Under the pieces are notes generated by a model. That model was not told the DNA's origin and ran no database searches. It saw nothing but the letters and a program-made list of their open reading frames with translations. The translations under genes were made by a program, and so were the position numbers. From Trichomonas vaginalis G3 (Eukaryota > Parabasalia > Trichomonadida > Trichomonadidae): a DNA stretch of 64,000 bases. Positions 41,611-48,604 of this stretch are shown here, piece by piece (the stretch's first letter is position 1; each line of letters begins with the position of its first letter). The DNA lies in contig NC_067207.1 of NCBI RefSeq assembly GCF_026262505.1, forward strand, positions 2,116,252 through 2,180,251, read 5' to 3'.

Positions 41611-41619
41611 ATTTTATTT

Positions 41620-42069
41620 TTACATGTCAAATTTCTTTTTCTCTGGAACTGGTTCAGGTTCTTTCTTCTCTTCTTCTACTTTCTTTTCTTTCTTTTCTCT
41701 CTTCTTCTTCTCTGGTGGAGTTATGTCAAATTTCTCCGAACCATATTTCTGTAAAAGTTCTTTGTCCTTTAATAGCTCATCTATTCTGTTTCCTATTTCA
41801 TCTTCAAGAACAGCGCATGTGTCTTCTTTGCATTCTAAGAACTTTTGTTGGACTTCATCTTTCCAAGAGGCGTCATCTCTGTCAACAAGTCTGTCATTGA
41901 CAAACTTAAAGACTCTCTGCCTAATGTTTTAGGTTCTTGTCATATTCCCAGAAACAGAACTTTAGAACAAATTCACCTTTCTTGTTTACACTATGTAAGA
42001 TTTATGGTCGACAGATGTTTTGCTGTCAAAAAGTTTGTCTCGAATATAGATAGCGAAATCGCTAGACAT
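41620..42069 (-). pseudogene. Unknown protein with charged tail, two frameshifts
   Basis: The minus-strand coding track runs from the ATG at 42069 to the stop at 41620-41622. It breaks near 41990 and 41920, after which 100 residues are continuous: FVNDRLVDRDDASWKDEVQQ, then DEIGNRIDELLKDKELLQKYG, and a Lys/Glu-rich tail. The plus-strand open frame across this region is a shadow. Confidence 0.45.
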
Positions 42070-42104
42070 TTTCTAAAAGATAAAATTTTTTAATTTTCTA
42101 AAAA

Positions 42105-42975
42105 TATGTTTAGAAAAAAAGTTTGCTGACATTGACAAGAAATTTGAGAATGTTTTAAACAAGACAAGAGGAATTAGAAATGCTCAGATAAAACCCATAC
42201 ATGACAAGTTCCTATTTGCTCAGAATGGTATAACACGGTCTAATCGCACCACCTGGGTCGGGTAAGACTTTCACTTATCTTAAAATGGTGCACAACAACA
42301 AGAACTAGATGAGAAGAAACCCATTCTATGAGTTAGTAGTCATTTGTAGTACTTCTGGTCAATTTGACCAAACCGTAAATTCGTTCAAAGATATTATAAA
42401 AAAGTCTAAGTTAGTATGTATAAAGGATACTGAGTTGTTAGATTGGATAAAGAAGTACCAAAGAAGAGTTTTGAAGTACAATGCTATAAATGAGTATGTC
42501 AATTCGAAGTTTAAAGACAAATGAGGAAATGCAGAGAATATTAGAGAAGAAACACTTCAGAAACAAACAGAAAGATAGAATACATTTCGAAGAAATTGCA
42601 ATCTACGATTGGAAGACTTACCCTCATAGATGTCTTCTTATCTTAGATGACTTTGCTTCTCATCCTTTGTTAAAGAACAGAGAGACAAGATATGTGTCGA
42701 ATTCTTAAGAAGCTCAGACACTTTAACATCTCAGTTTCATTTGTGTACAGACAGCAAAGAGTTTAAGTAAGGATGTTAAAAGAATACTTACTGATATCAT
42801 ACTTTTCCCTGGATTGTCCGAAGACGATTTCATGGAACTTATGAAAGAGTCCATGGCAGGTAAGTTTGACAGACATGAACTATGGGAGAAGTACAAAGTC
42901 ATACAAGACCCTCATACTTCTTTCAGAATTCACATCTACGCGAACAAAGTTCAAATTGTAAAAAGTCAAGCTTGA
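42105..42975 (+). pseudogene. Packaging ATPase (A32-like), multiple frameshifts
   Basis: Walker A is IAPPGSGKTFTYL at 42242-42280. The intact middle frame is 42309-42524. Walker B is CLLILDDFASHPLL near 42630-42670. The coding track ends at a TGA at 42973-42975. At least four frame changes are needed. It is the counterpart of the Maverick 1 ATPase. Its last 23 bases lie in a 31-bp segment that is repeated at 44428-44458, on the other side of the cassette. Confidence 0.7.
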
Positions 42976-42980
42976 AAAAT
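42950..42980. repeat. 31-bp direct repeat, left copy
   Basis: This is the end of the ATPase gene. An exact copy at 44428-44458 flanks the cassette module on the other side. A repeat this long is not a normal integrase duplication. Confidence 0.8.
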
Positions 42981-43126
42981 AAAGAGTGCATCTACCCTAC
43001 TTGTTTGAAGTTGTCAAAATACTCTCTTATTTTTTACGATTTTCATGAGTTTTGGCTACCCCTGTAAAAGTCGGTCTAGAGAAATTTCATGAAATTTGGT
43101 CATTTTTTTCAGCAAAAATATATTTT

Positions 43127-43174
43127 AGGGTAGAAGGTTAGATCTAACCTGTTTTCTAACCTCTTTTCTACCCC
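43127..43174. promoter_or_regulatory. Compound palindrome (Maverick 2, cassette, outer left)
   Basis: AGGGTAGAA, then core GGTTAGATCTAACC at 43137-43150, then two tandem half-sites ending TACCCC. Confidence 0.7.
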
Positions 43175-43225
43175 ATATGTCATTTTACTCAGAATTTTAC
43201 TCAGAATTCAATAAAAATATATTTT

Positions 43226-43273
43226 AGGGTAGAAGGGTATATCTAACCTGTTTTCTAACCTCTTTTCTACCCC
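43226..43273. promoter_or_regulatory. Compound palindrome (Maverick 2, cassette, inner left), variant
   Basis: A second copy about 99 bases on. The core is altered to GGGTATATCTAACC, breaking one half-site. It ends 8 bases before the cassette gene stop codon. Confidence 0.65.
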
Positions 43274-43280
43274 AGTTATT

Positions 43281-44195
43281 TTATAAGCGTTTTACATGGT
43301 AAACATTGTGAATTCGTGAAATTCTAAACAATTTCGTAGCTTCTATTTCTTCTGTCAGTACATCGAATGTTTTAACTATGCCGAATGTTTCTTTATATTT
43401 CTTCTTGACATCAGATAGAAGGAAATCGTCAGCTGTTGGATAGTTTTTGTTCAGAAATGTCAGCATGTCCATTTTATCTTCTGCTGGTTTCTCTACTTCT
43501 TTCTTTAAGTCAGCATAGTCGTTTCGCATACGTTCTATCTCTTTGACGGAGTAGTTATATTTCCTCATTGCTGCTTTACATTTTGAACATTGTGGGTTCA
43601 TTTTAGCATTGTACATTGAAATCTTACCTGCTAGTATGACTAAGGCGTCAATTGCTCTCTTTAACTCAAAAGTTGCGGGTTTTATCTGTTCATTCCATAT
43701 CTTACCTCTTCTATCTTTATCTCTTATCTGCCATACACATTCAGCAACTAACGAAACAAAGTTGTCGTAGGTCTTAAACTCTTCAGATTTATATATGTCA
43801 GAGATGTTCTTATATACCATGTCGCAATCTTTGTCCATGACTTTGTGGTTGCAATGAAATCCAAGAAACTCATAGTTAACCTTACGTATGAACTTCTTTA
43901 TTTCTACTGAGTCAGTTGCTTTGACTTCTATTTCATCGAATTCTGGAATAGTAAGCTTTTGTTGTTGTATTTCAGGAAGTTTAGGTAGATGGTCAATAAT
44001 ATCCTGCATTTCATAAAGATATTCTTCATCTGTTTCATCTTTTGCACTACAGTTTAGATCTCCTTGGAGAAGTTCCTGCTTTATCTTCTGGATTTCTTTT
44101 TCGAAAGTATATGAAGAAGGAATGAAGCTTTTCATCTCTACTAACATTGAAGTTGGGTTCATGACTAACGAGTTTGGTGCTGTTGTTGCTAACAT
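43281..44195 (-). CDS. Palindrome-bracketed cassette protein, Maverick 2 copy
   Basis: In this 304-residue protein the start is chosen at 44195 (MLATTAPNSLVM); the frame is open to 44267 but the upstream codons are Phe/Lys-rich promoter-like tract. It is largely identical to 21061-22026, including CNHKVMDKDCDMVYKNISDI and CSKCKAA. Both copies are intact while surrounding genes are broken, which argues for selection or recent spread. No known domain recognised; the cysteines could bind metal. Confidence 0.7.
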   Translation of the reverse strand: MLATTAPNSLVMNPTSMLVEMKSFIPSSYTFEKEIQKIKQELLQGDLNCSAKDETDEEYLYEMQDIIDHLPKLPEIQQQKLTIPEFDEIEVKATDSVEIKKFIRKVNYEFLGFHCNHKVMDKDCDMVYKNISDIYKSEEFKTYDNFVSLVAECVWQIRDKDRRGKIWNEQIKPATFELKRAIDALVILAGKISMYNAKMNPQCSKCKAAMRKYNYSVKEIERMRNDYADLKKEVEKPAEDKMDMLTFLNKNYPTADDFLLSDVKKKYKETFGIVKTFDVLTEEIEATKLFRISRIHNVYHVKRL

Positions 44196-44279
44196 GTTCT
44201 TACAATAAAAATAAAAAAATATTTTTTTAAAAAAACCAACTTTATTTTTTATTTCGGGAAAACTCATGACAAATTCAAG

Positions 44280-44327
44280 AGGGTAGAAAAGAGGTTAGAA
44301 AACAGGTTAGATCTAACCTTCTACCCT
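44280..44327. promoter_or_regulatory. Compound palindrome (Maverick 2, cassette, inner right)
   Basis: Inverted orientation relative to 43127; core GGTTAGATCTAACC at 44305-44318. Confidence 0.7.
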
Positions 44328-44357
44328 AAAATATATTTTTGGGTGTAAAATTCAAGA

Positions 44358-44404
44358 GGGTAGAAAAGAGGTTAGAAAACAGGTTAGATCTAACCTTCTA
44401 CCCT
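44358..44404. promoter_or_regulatory. Compound palindrome (Maverick 2, cassette, outer right)
   Basis: Exact tandem copy of the preceding palindrome, with its flank GGGTGTAAAATTCAAGA repeated. It lies 24 bases before the right 31-bp direct repeat. Confidence 0.7.
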
Positions 44405-44427
44405 AAAATATATTTTTGGGTGTAAAA

Positions 44428-44458
44428 TTCAAATTGTAAAAAGTCAAGCTTGAAAAAT
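44428..44458. repeat. 31-bp direct repeat, right copy
   Basis: Identical to 42950-42980. It is non-coding here, followed by the 3' end of the minus-strand membrane-protein gene. Confidence 0.8.
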
Positions 44459-44472
44459 CTAAGTGTTTAGTC

Positions 44473-44652
44473 TTAGTAAGATGGTAGCTTCTTAAAGCAT
44501 ATGCCGTCCTTGAGTTTTATGTACGTGAAGAGAAGTACAATGAATTCAATTACGAGTACAATTGCAATGACAACTAAGGCAACTATTTTTGTCTTTTGCC
44601 AGCAAGAGTACTTCTTCTCTTCCAATGGTTCGGCAGAACTATACTCACTCAT
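44473..44652 (-). CDS. Small single-pass membrane protein
   Basis: This is a 59-residue protein starting at the ATG at 44652 (MSEYSSAEP); the longer frame would need a non-ATG start. One strong transmembrane helix follows the Lys/Trp-rich stretch: IVALVVIAIVLVIEFIVLLF. It is divergent from the next gene across 43 bases, with CATTTCTCATG before the start, similar to initiator motifs of neighbouring genes. Function unknown. Confidence 0.6.
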   Translation of the reverse strand: MSEYSSAEPLEEKKYSCWQKTKIVALVVIAIVLVIEFIVLLFTYIKLKDGICFKKLPSY

Positions 44653-44695
44653 GAGAAATGCCAAAACGGTTTAATAGAAAAAGTGTCATTTTTTC

Positions 44696-44890
44696 ATGTC
44701 CGAAGACTCGAAGGTGCAACACTTCCAAAATACCGACGAACTCAGAAGAGCAGCATGGCAGTATCTTCTTGACAACTTCTTTGAGTTCTCCAGGTACACC
44801 TTGGAAAATGCTGAAGAACTCCGACACAGAGAATTTGGAGAAATTGCACTCCAATACTACCTTGACAAACAAAGGGTAAACAAAGGGTAA
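44696..44890 (+). CDS. Unknown 64-residue protein
   Basis: A GTGTCATTTTTTCATG element overlaps the start, as in several genes of this island. The product is helical with balanced charge (LRRAAWQYLLDNFFEFSRY). The stop region is a triple AAACAAAGGGT microrepeat. Two other frames are open across it; this one is preferred because of the initiator and composition. Confidence 0.5.
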   Translation: MSEDSKVQHFQNTDELRRAAWQYLLDNFFEFSRYTLENAEELRHREFGEIALQYYLDKQRVNKG

Positions 44891-44942
44891 ACAAAGGGTA
44901 AAATAAGACTAAAAACTTAACGTTTAAAAAGTGACATTTTTA

Positions 44943-45143
44943 ATGAGCTCCGAGTCACCGAGAAAACTTGGTCAGATGTTAGCAGCTTACTTCCCTGAGG
45001 AAGATGGAAGCGTTACATACGTAAGGTTCAAAAACAACGAACCTGGAATTGCGTACCAAATTCGCAATTACATGACCATGGAAGAGTACGAAAGGTTTCT
45101 ACAAGAGAAACCAGCTCTAAACAACTCAGAAAAGAAAGAGTAA
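44943..45143 (+). CDS. Unknown 66-residue protein
   Basis: The ATG at 44943 is preceded by GTGACATTTTTA, a variant of the local initiator. The product is small and globular (LGQMLAAYFPEEDGSVTYVRF). It is convergent with the next gene across 28 bases. Function unknown. Confidence 0.5.
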   Translation: MSSESPRKLGQMLAAYFPEEDGSVTYVRFKNNEPGIAYQIRNYMTMEEYERFLQEKPALNNSEKKE

Positions 45144-45171
45144 AAAGTTTAACTCGTAATTGTTTATTTTT

Positions 45172-45756
45172 TTACTTGTATGGGCAAGCTGCAAGAATGA
45201 AGTCGACTATCTCAGTCTTTGTCTTGACCAGTTGGACTGCTCTTGCGAGTACGTCTGTTTTGCGGTCTCCAGCTGGTGTCTGACCTTCGTAATTGCGCAT
45301 GTTCTTGAGAGCTCCAACTGTAAATGATTGTAGGATGAAGAGTCTCTCAGACTGCTTGAGGTAGTCTTCACGGTCACGAACCGAATCTGTGGTACGAGTC
45401 GAATCGGTCGATTTGAGGGAAGAGACTGAAAGCCTGTCATCTTCCATCGGGGCTGTGGCATAATCTTTGCGTAAGCGGTTCAGACCTTCTTCGAACTCTT
45501 GGTCTCTCTTCGATTTGGATTGAGATTGGAATTGCTGGGGTGGAGCTTGCTGGAACATCCAAGGGTTGGGGAAGTAAGGCATAGGCTGAGGAGGGTAGTT
45601 CGGGAAGCCTTGTGGTGGGTAGTAACCTTGAGGTGGAAATTGGTAGTAAATCGGAGGTACTTGCTGGAACTGAGGTTGCTGAGGAGACTGTTGTGGTTCT
45701 GCAGCTTTCGGTTCTTCTGGTTTGGGAATGGACTCGGTTGGTGGGATGTCGGACAT
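45172..45756 (-). CDS. Pro/Gln-rich protein with helical C-terminus
   Basis: The start is the ATG at 45756 (MSDIPPTES), giving 194 residues; the longer frame has no ATG. Residues 10-90 are Pro/Gln/Tyr/Phe-rich (PPIYYQFPPQGYYPPQGF), a low-complexity or phase-separating type, followed by a Ser/Thr-rich link and a C-terminal helical domain (FILQSFTVGALKNMRNYEGQ). It shares the 21-bp repeat array with the divergent gene at 46093. Function unknown. Confidence 0.6.
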   Translation of the reverse strand: MSDIPPTESIPKPEEPKAAEPQQSPQQPQFQQVPPIYYQFPPQGYYPPQGFPNYPPQPMPYFPNPWMFQQAPPQQFQSQSKSKRDQEFEEGLNRLRKDYATAPMEDDRLSVSSLKSTDSTRTTDSVRDREDYLKQSERLFILQSFTVGALKNMRNYEGQTPAGDRKTDVLARAVQLVKTKTEIVDFILAACPYK

Positions 45757-45800
45757 TCGTCTGTGGCTTAACCGTCGGACCACAACGATAAAAATCTCTG

Positions 45801-46092
45801 CTACTAGCAGTACTGCTACTGACAGTAGCAGTACTTTTACTGACAGTAGCAGTACTTTTTCTGACAGTAGCAGTACTTTTACTGACAGTAGCAGTACTTT
45901 TTCTGACAGTAGCAGTACTTTATCGTCGAAAACCCTCTCAAATTTTCCTTTTTACTGCAAGTAGCAGTACTTCTACTGACAGTAGCAGTACTTTTACTGA
46001 CAGTAGCAGTACTTTTTCTGACAGTAGCAGTACTTTTACTGACAGTAGCAGTACTTTTTCTGACAGTAGCAGTACTTTTACTGACAGTAGCA
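45801..46092. repeat. 21-bp iteron-like array in a divergent promoter
   Basis: About twelve copies of TGACAGTAGCAGTACTTTT plus two variable bases form two blocks (45801-45921 and 45960-46092) around a unique 40-base gap. The last copy runs directly into the ATG at 46093. Each unit carries an inverted pair (GTACTGCTACTG at the start, CAGTAGCAGTAC thereafter). It could be a protein-binding array, an origin or a regulatory element. Confidence 0.8.
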
Positions 46093-46458
46093 ATGGTCGA
46101 GGTCGAACCTACCGACGAGGCAATTTACCTAATTGAAATTAACGAGCTTGTTAAAGACTTCCTCAGGCAGAATGTAAAAGGCAAGCTTGTTAACTGTTGG
46201 ATAACGGGAAGGGCTGCCTTGAATCTCGAGACTTCGACTGGAATTCCAATTCAAATACCAGACGGGACAGCCTACGACGACATAAAGCAAGCAAAGAAAG
46301 AAGCTCTTCTCAAGTTCTTTGCCAAGCGTCCTTGGATACAACTTCCAAACAGAGAGAACCCTTTCCCAAGAATGAGCCAAATTCTCAAGGGTCTCCTTCA
46401 CTTCTCTGGTCAGCCGTTCTACATAACCTGTGAAGGCGACATCCAACCAATCCAGTAA
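46093..46458 (+). CDS. Unknown 121-residue protein
   Basis: This intact, GC-richer frame looks alpha/beta (AIYLIEINELVKDFLRQNV, GKLVNCWITGRAALNLE). A wing-like C-terminus ends with FYITCEGDIQPIQ. No family recognised. Its start sits at the edge of the iteron-like array. Confidence 0.55.
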   Translation: MVEVEPTDEAIYLIEINELVKDFLRQNVKGKLVNCWITGRAALNLETSTGIPIQIPDGTAYDDIKQAKKEALLKFFAKRPWIQLPNRENPFPRMSQILKGLLHFSGQPFYITCEGDIQPIQ

Positions 46459-46485
46459 ACCTTAACGTTTAACTTCACTTTTTTT

Positions 46486-46782
46486 ATGTTTTTACTCACA
46501 CTCGTACTCAACAGGTTTGTGTACAACTATTTCAACTGTGAACCTTGTATTGACCGGTCTTCCTGTAAATGCAAGTTTGGTCAATACACAGTTTATGGTG
46601 GCAAGAAGGACAGTGGAGAATGTTATTCTGACATCTGTTGTTGCGCTCGAGAGAGAATTGAAATTTCAGAGCCACCTCCCCCAAGAACTCCAACACCAAC
46701 ACTCAAGTTGCCAAAGACTCATGTGAAGAAGAAGCCTTCTGGTAAGTTTCTTATAGCCATATACATGGCACGCTTTGAGTAA
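46486..46782 (+). CDS. Cysteine-rich protein with N-terminal hydrophobic segment
   Basis: A TTCACTTTTTTTATG initiator fixes the start. In this 98-residue protein the hydrophobic N-terminus MFLLTLVLNRFVYNYF could be a signal or anchor. A cluster of eight cysteines follows at about residues 18-53 (CEPC, CKCKFG, CYSDICCC), then a Pro/Thr-rich basic tail. A disulfide-rich secreted or virion peptide is possible. Function unknown. Confidence 0.55.
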   Translation: MFLLTLVLNRFVYNYFNCEPCIDRSSCKCKFGQYTVYGGKKDSGECYSDICCCARERIEISEPPPPRTPTPTLKLPKTHVKKKPSGKFLIAIYMARFE

Positions 46783-46804
46783 AAACATTTTTTTCATTTT
46801 TTGA

Positions 46805-47359
46805 ATGAAGCAAGTTAAATTCGTCCCACACCAATCTCAATGGACCGATGAAGAGTTTCAAGCCATGCTTGAAGGTGTTGAGAACGACATAGACGGCGAA
46901 CTTGAAGGAGCTCAAATCACAATTGCAACCAAAATTGCACAAGTCAAAGAAGAGATAGCTCCACTTAAAGCTACCAAAGCTACTCTTGACCTCATGGATA
47001 CTTGCCGTTTAGATGTCAAGAGAGGAATAAGACAATTAAAATTAAAACTCTTAAATTACGAAGCTATACTCCAGAAGTTAGCAGAAATGAGAAGACTTTA
47101 CCAGAGCTACTTACATGTAAGGGACTTACCTTCAAGCAGTCCGACCAAAGATGAATTTTCTGACATTGTCCCAATTTTGTCCGAAAGTCAGCTCAGATGT
47201 TTTGAACTGCTCCCAACATATCCAGAATATGAACGTTTGCCTGAACTCTTCCGCAATCTCAAAAAACGTTTTTTGGTTCTCATGTTCGAAACTTTTATCG
47301 AAGAAGAACAACAAACGTTCAGAAGAAGAACAAGATATTATTTTAAACTTGTTGTATGA
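46805..47359 (+). CDS. Coiled-coil protein, possible 3' frameshift
   Basis: This 184-residue protein follows a TTCATTTTTTGAATG initiator. It is helical and acidic, with a central coiled coil (IAPLKATKATLDLMDTCRLD, LLNYEAILQKLAEMRRLYQ). Near 47320 another frame continues more naturally (EEEQDIILNLLYDLTVITSF, to 47390), so a small shift may have altered the C-terminus. Function unknown. Confidence 0.55.
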   Translation: MKQVKFVPHQSQWTDEEFQAMLEGVENDIDGELEGAQITIATKIAQVKEEIAPLKATKATLDLMDTCRLDVKRGIRQLKLKLLNYEAILQKLAEMRRLYQSYLHVRDLPSSSPTKDEFSDIVPILSESQLRCFELLPTYPEYERLPELFRNLKKRFLVLMFETFIEEEQQTFRRRTRYYFKLVV

Positions 47360-47422
47360 CTTAACCGTCATAACAAGCTTTTTGAAGTAAAACCGTCATT
47401 CTCAAACCACTTCATTTTTTCG

Positions 47423-48103
47423 ATGTCCGAACAAGCACCGAAGCCGAACACAATAGCAGATGTCCTTTCAAGGTTGCCAGACAAGCGCCCAGTTCAAATT
47501 CAAATTATGCATTTGAAAGCTCATCTGACAAACACCGTTAAGACTCTCCAAAGTAGTCTTATGGAAGAGATGAAGGGACTTAAAGGTGAGTTCCTCATGA
47601 ACCAAGCTTCCAATGAGAAAGTCCTGAACGATTTAGCGGAAACCTTGCGCATTTACGCGAGAGAGAACCGAGACCTTGCCAGACTCATCTACCGTTTCTT
47701 CGAAGAGATAGACGCCATCTGGAAGGTACTCGGAAAGGACAGAACATGCAACACCGTACTTCGTGAGTACCAAATTGAAGAAGGTATTATCAAAGAAGAG
47801 GAAGAAGAGGAAGAAGAGAAACACGAAGAAGAGGAAGTTTGGGCAACCCTTGTTGCCGATGACGCTTACGAAATTTCCCAACCCTACCCATACAAAATCC
47901 GCAACAAGGCGACAGGCAAGGTTCTTACCCCAGTCCTCAACAACTTGGGACACTTGACCCTTACCCTTCGAAATTACGGTACAATTTCCATGGGAAGGCT
48001 TGTCGGTATGCAATGGGTTCCAAATCCAAACAAGAAGACGAAGGTCAGACACATTGACGGTGACAAGCTCAACAACCGTAAGGAGAACCTCGAGTGGTTC
48101 TAA
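47423..48103 (+). CDS. HNH-endonuclease-like protein with NUMOD4-like segment
   Basis: In this 226-residue protein residues 1-125 are helical, followed by a Glu-rich linker (about 135-150). The C-terminal 75 residues resemble an HNH homing-nuclease module: YEISQPYPYKIRNKATGKVL, then RLVGMQWVPNPNKKTKV, then RHIDGDKLNNRKENLEW. The last phrase matches the HNH_3 active-site block; the usual His of HRLVA is Gly here, so activity is uncertain. The start follows a TTCATTTTTTCGATG initiator. Such genes often move as free-standing homing elements. Confidence 0.65.
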   Translation: MSEQAPKPNTIADVLSRLPDKRPVQIQIMHLKAHLTNTVKTLQSSLMEEMKGLKGEFLMNQASNEKVLNDLAETLRIYARENRDLARLIYRFFEEIDAIWKVLGKDRTCNTVLREYQIEEGIIKEEEEEEEEKHEEEEVWATLVADDAYEISQPYPYKIRNKATGKVLTPVLNNLGHLTLTLRNYGTISMGRLVGMQWVPNPNKKTKVRHIDGDKLNNRKENLEWF

Positions 48104-48152
48104 GAGTAAAAAAATTTTATTTTAGGGGGAAACCCCAAGTAAATTTAAGTTT

Positions 48153-48428
48153 TTAGTTGCGTAAGCGGCTTAAATTAATGGTCATTTGCAAAATTAGTTC
48201 CTGACCTCTGAATTGAACTCTTTCGTCATCCCAGTTGCGTAGGAGGTCGTCCCAGAGGAGTTGGTAGAATTGCCAATCCAAGGACGATTTGTCCTCCCAG
48301 GCATTGAGGATGTACTGCTCGTAGAGTCTCATGACCTCTGCCTTGCACCAGACACCCTCTCCCTTGGAACGTAAGGCTTCTTCGAAGTGCTCGAATGCGA
48401 TTGGCTGCGGGACCATCCGAAATGACAC
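48153..48428 (-). CDS. Unknown 91-residue protein
   Basis: A GTGTCATTTCGGATG element precedes the ATG at 48428. It is helical and Trp-rich (LNAWEDKSSLDWQFYQLLWDD). It is convergent with the HNH-like gene across about 50 bases. Function unknown. Confidence 0.5.
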   Translation of the reverse strand: MSFRMVPQPIAFEHFEEALRSKGEGVWCKAEVMRLYEQYILNAWEDKSSLDWQFYQLLWDDLLRNWDDERVQFRGQELILQMTINLSRLRN

Positions 48429-48447
48429 TTTTTGTCCGTTTGGTCAA

Positions 48448-48604
48448 TGTTCGTGTCTCGTGCCATAGTCGACGAAAATACAGACAAACAGGTTATATAT
48501 GGTTTGAGACCAAGAATGGTGTAACTCGACCTGTCCGATTCAAAGACTCCGAGGGCGACCATGAAATTAAACGGAAATTAGCTAGGAAGGAATATAAAAA
48601 TTTT
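48448..48604 (+). pseudogene. Possible small frameshifted gene
   Basis: From the ATG at 48448 the product reads MFVSRAIVDENTDKQVIYG, then after a one-base shift WFETKNGVTRPVRFKDSEGD and a basic helix toward the convergent polymerase 3' end. The composition is protein-like, but the start and stop are uncertain. Confidence 0.3.

Larger units (their letters stand above)
42981..44427. mobile_element. Palindrome-bracketed cassette module in Maverick 2
   Basis: Between the 31-bp direct repeats lie two compound palindromes, the cassette gene, then two more palindromes in inverted orientation. A related gene with the same brackets occurs in Maverick 1 at 21005-22154 in a different gene neighbourhood. 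The arrangement suggests a unit that moves, or is exchanged, between Mavericks. The mechanism is unknown. Confidence 0.5.

Noticed and set aside
41522-41932. A 136-codon plus-strand frame with Ser/Phe runs
   Set aside because: Its second part is the complement of the Lys/Glu-rich tail of the minus-strand gene at 41620-42069.
47633-48052. A 139-codon minus-strand frame over the HNH-like gene
   Set aside because: Phe/Leu runs are the complement of the Glu-rich linker; the plus-strand frame has an initiator and a recognised domain.
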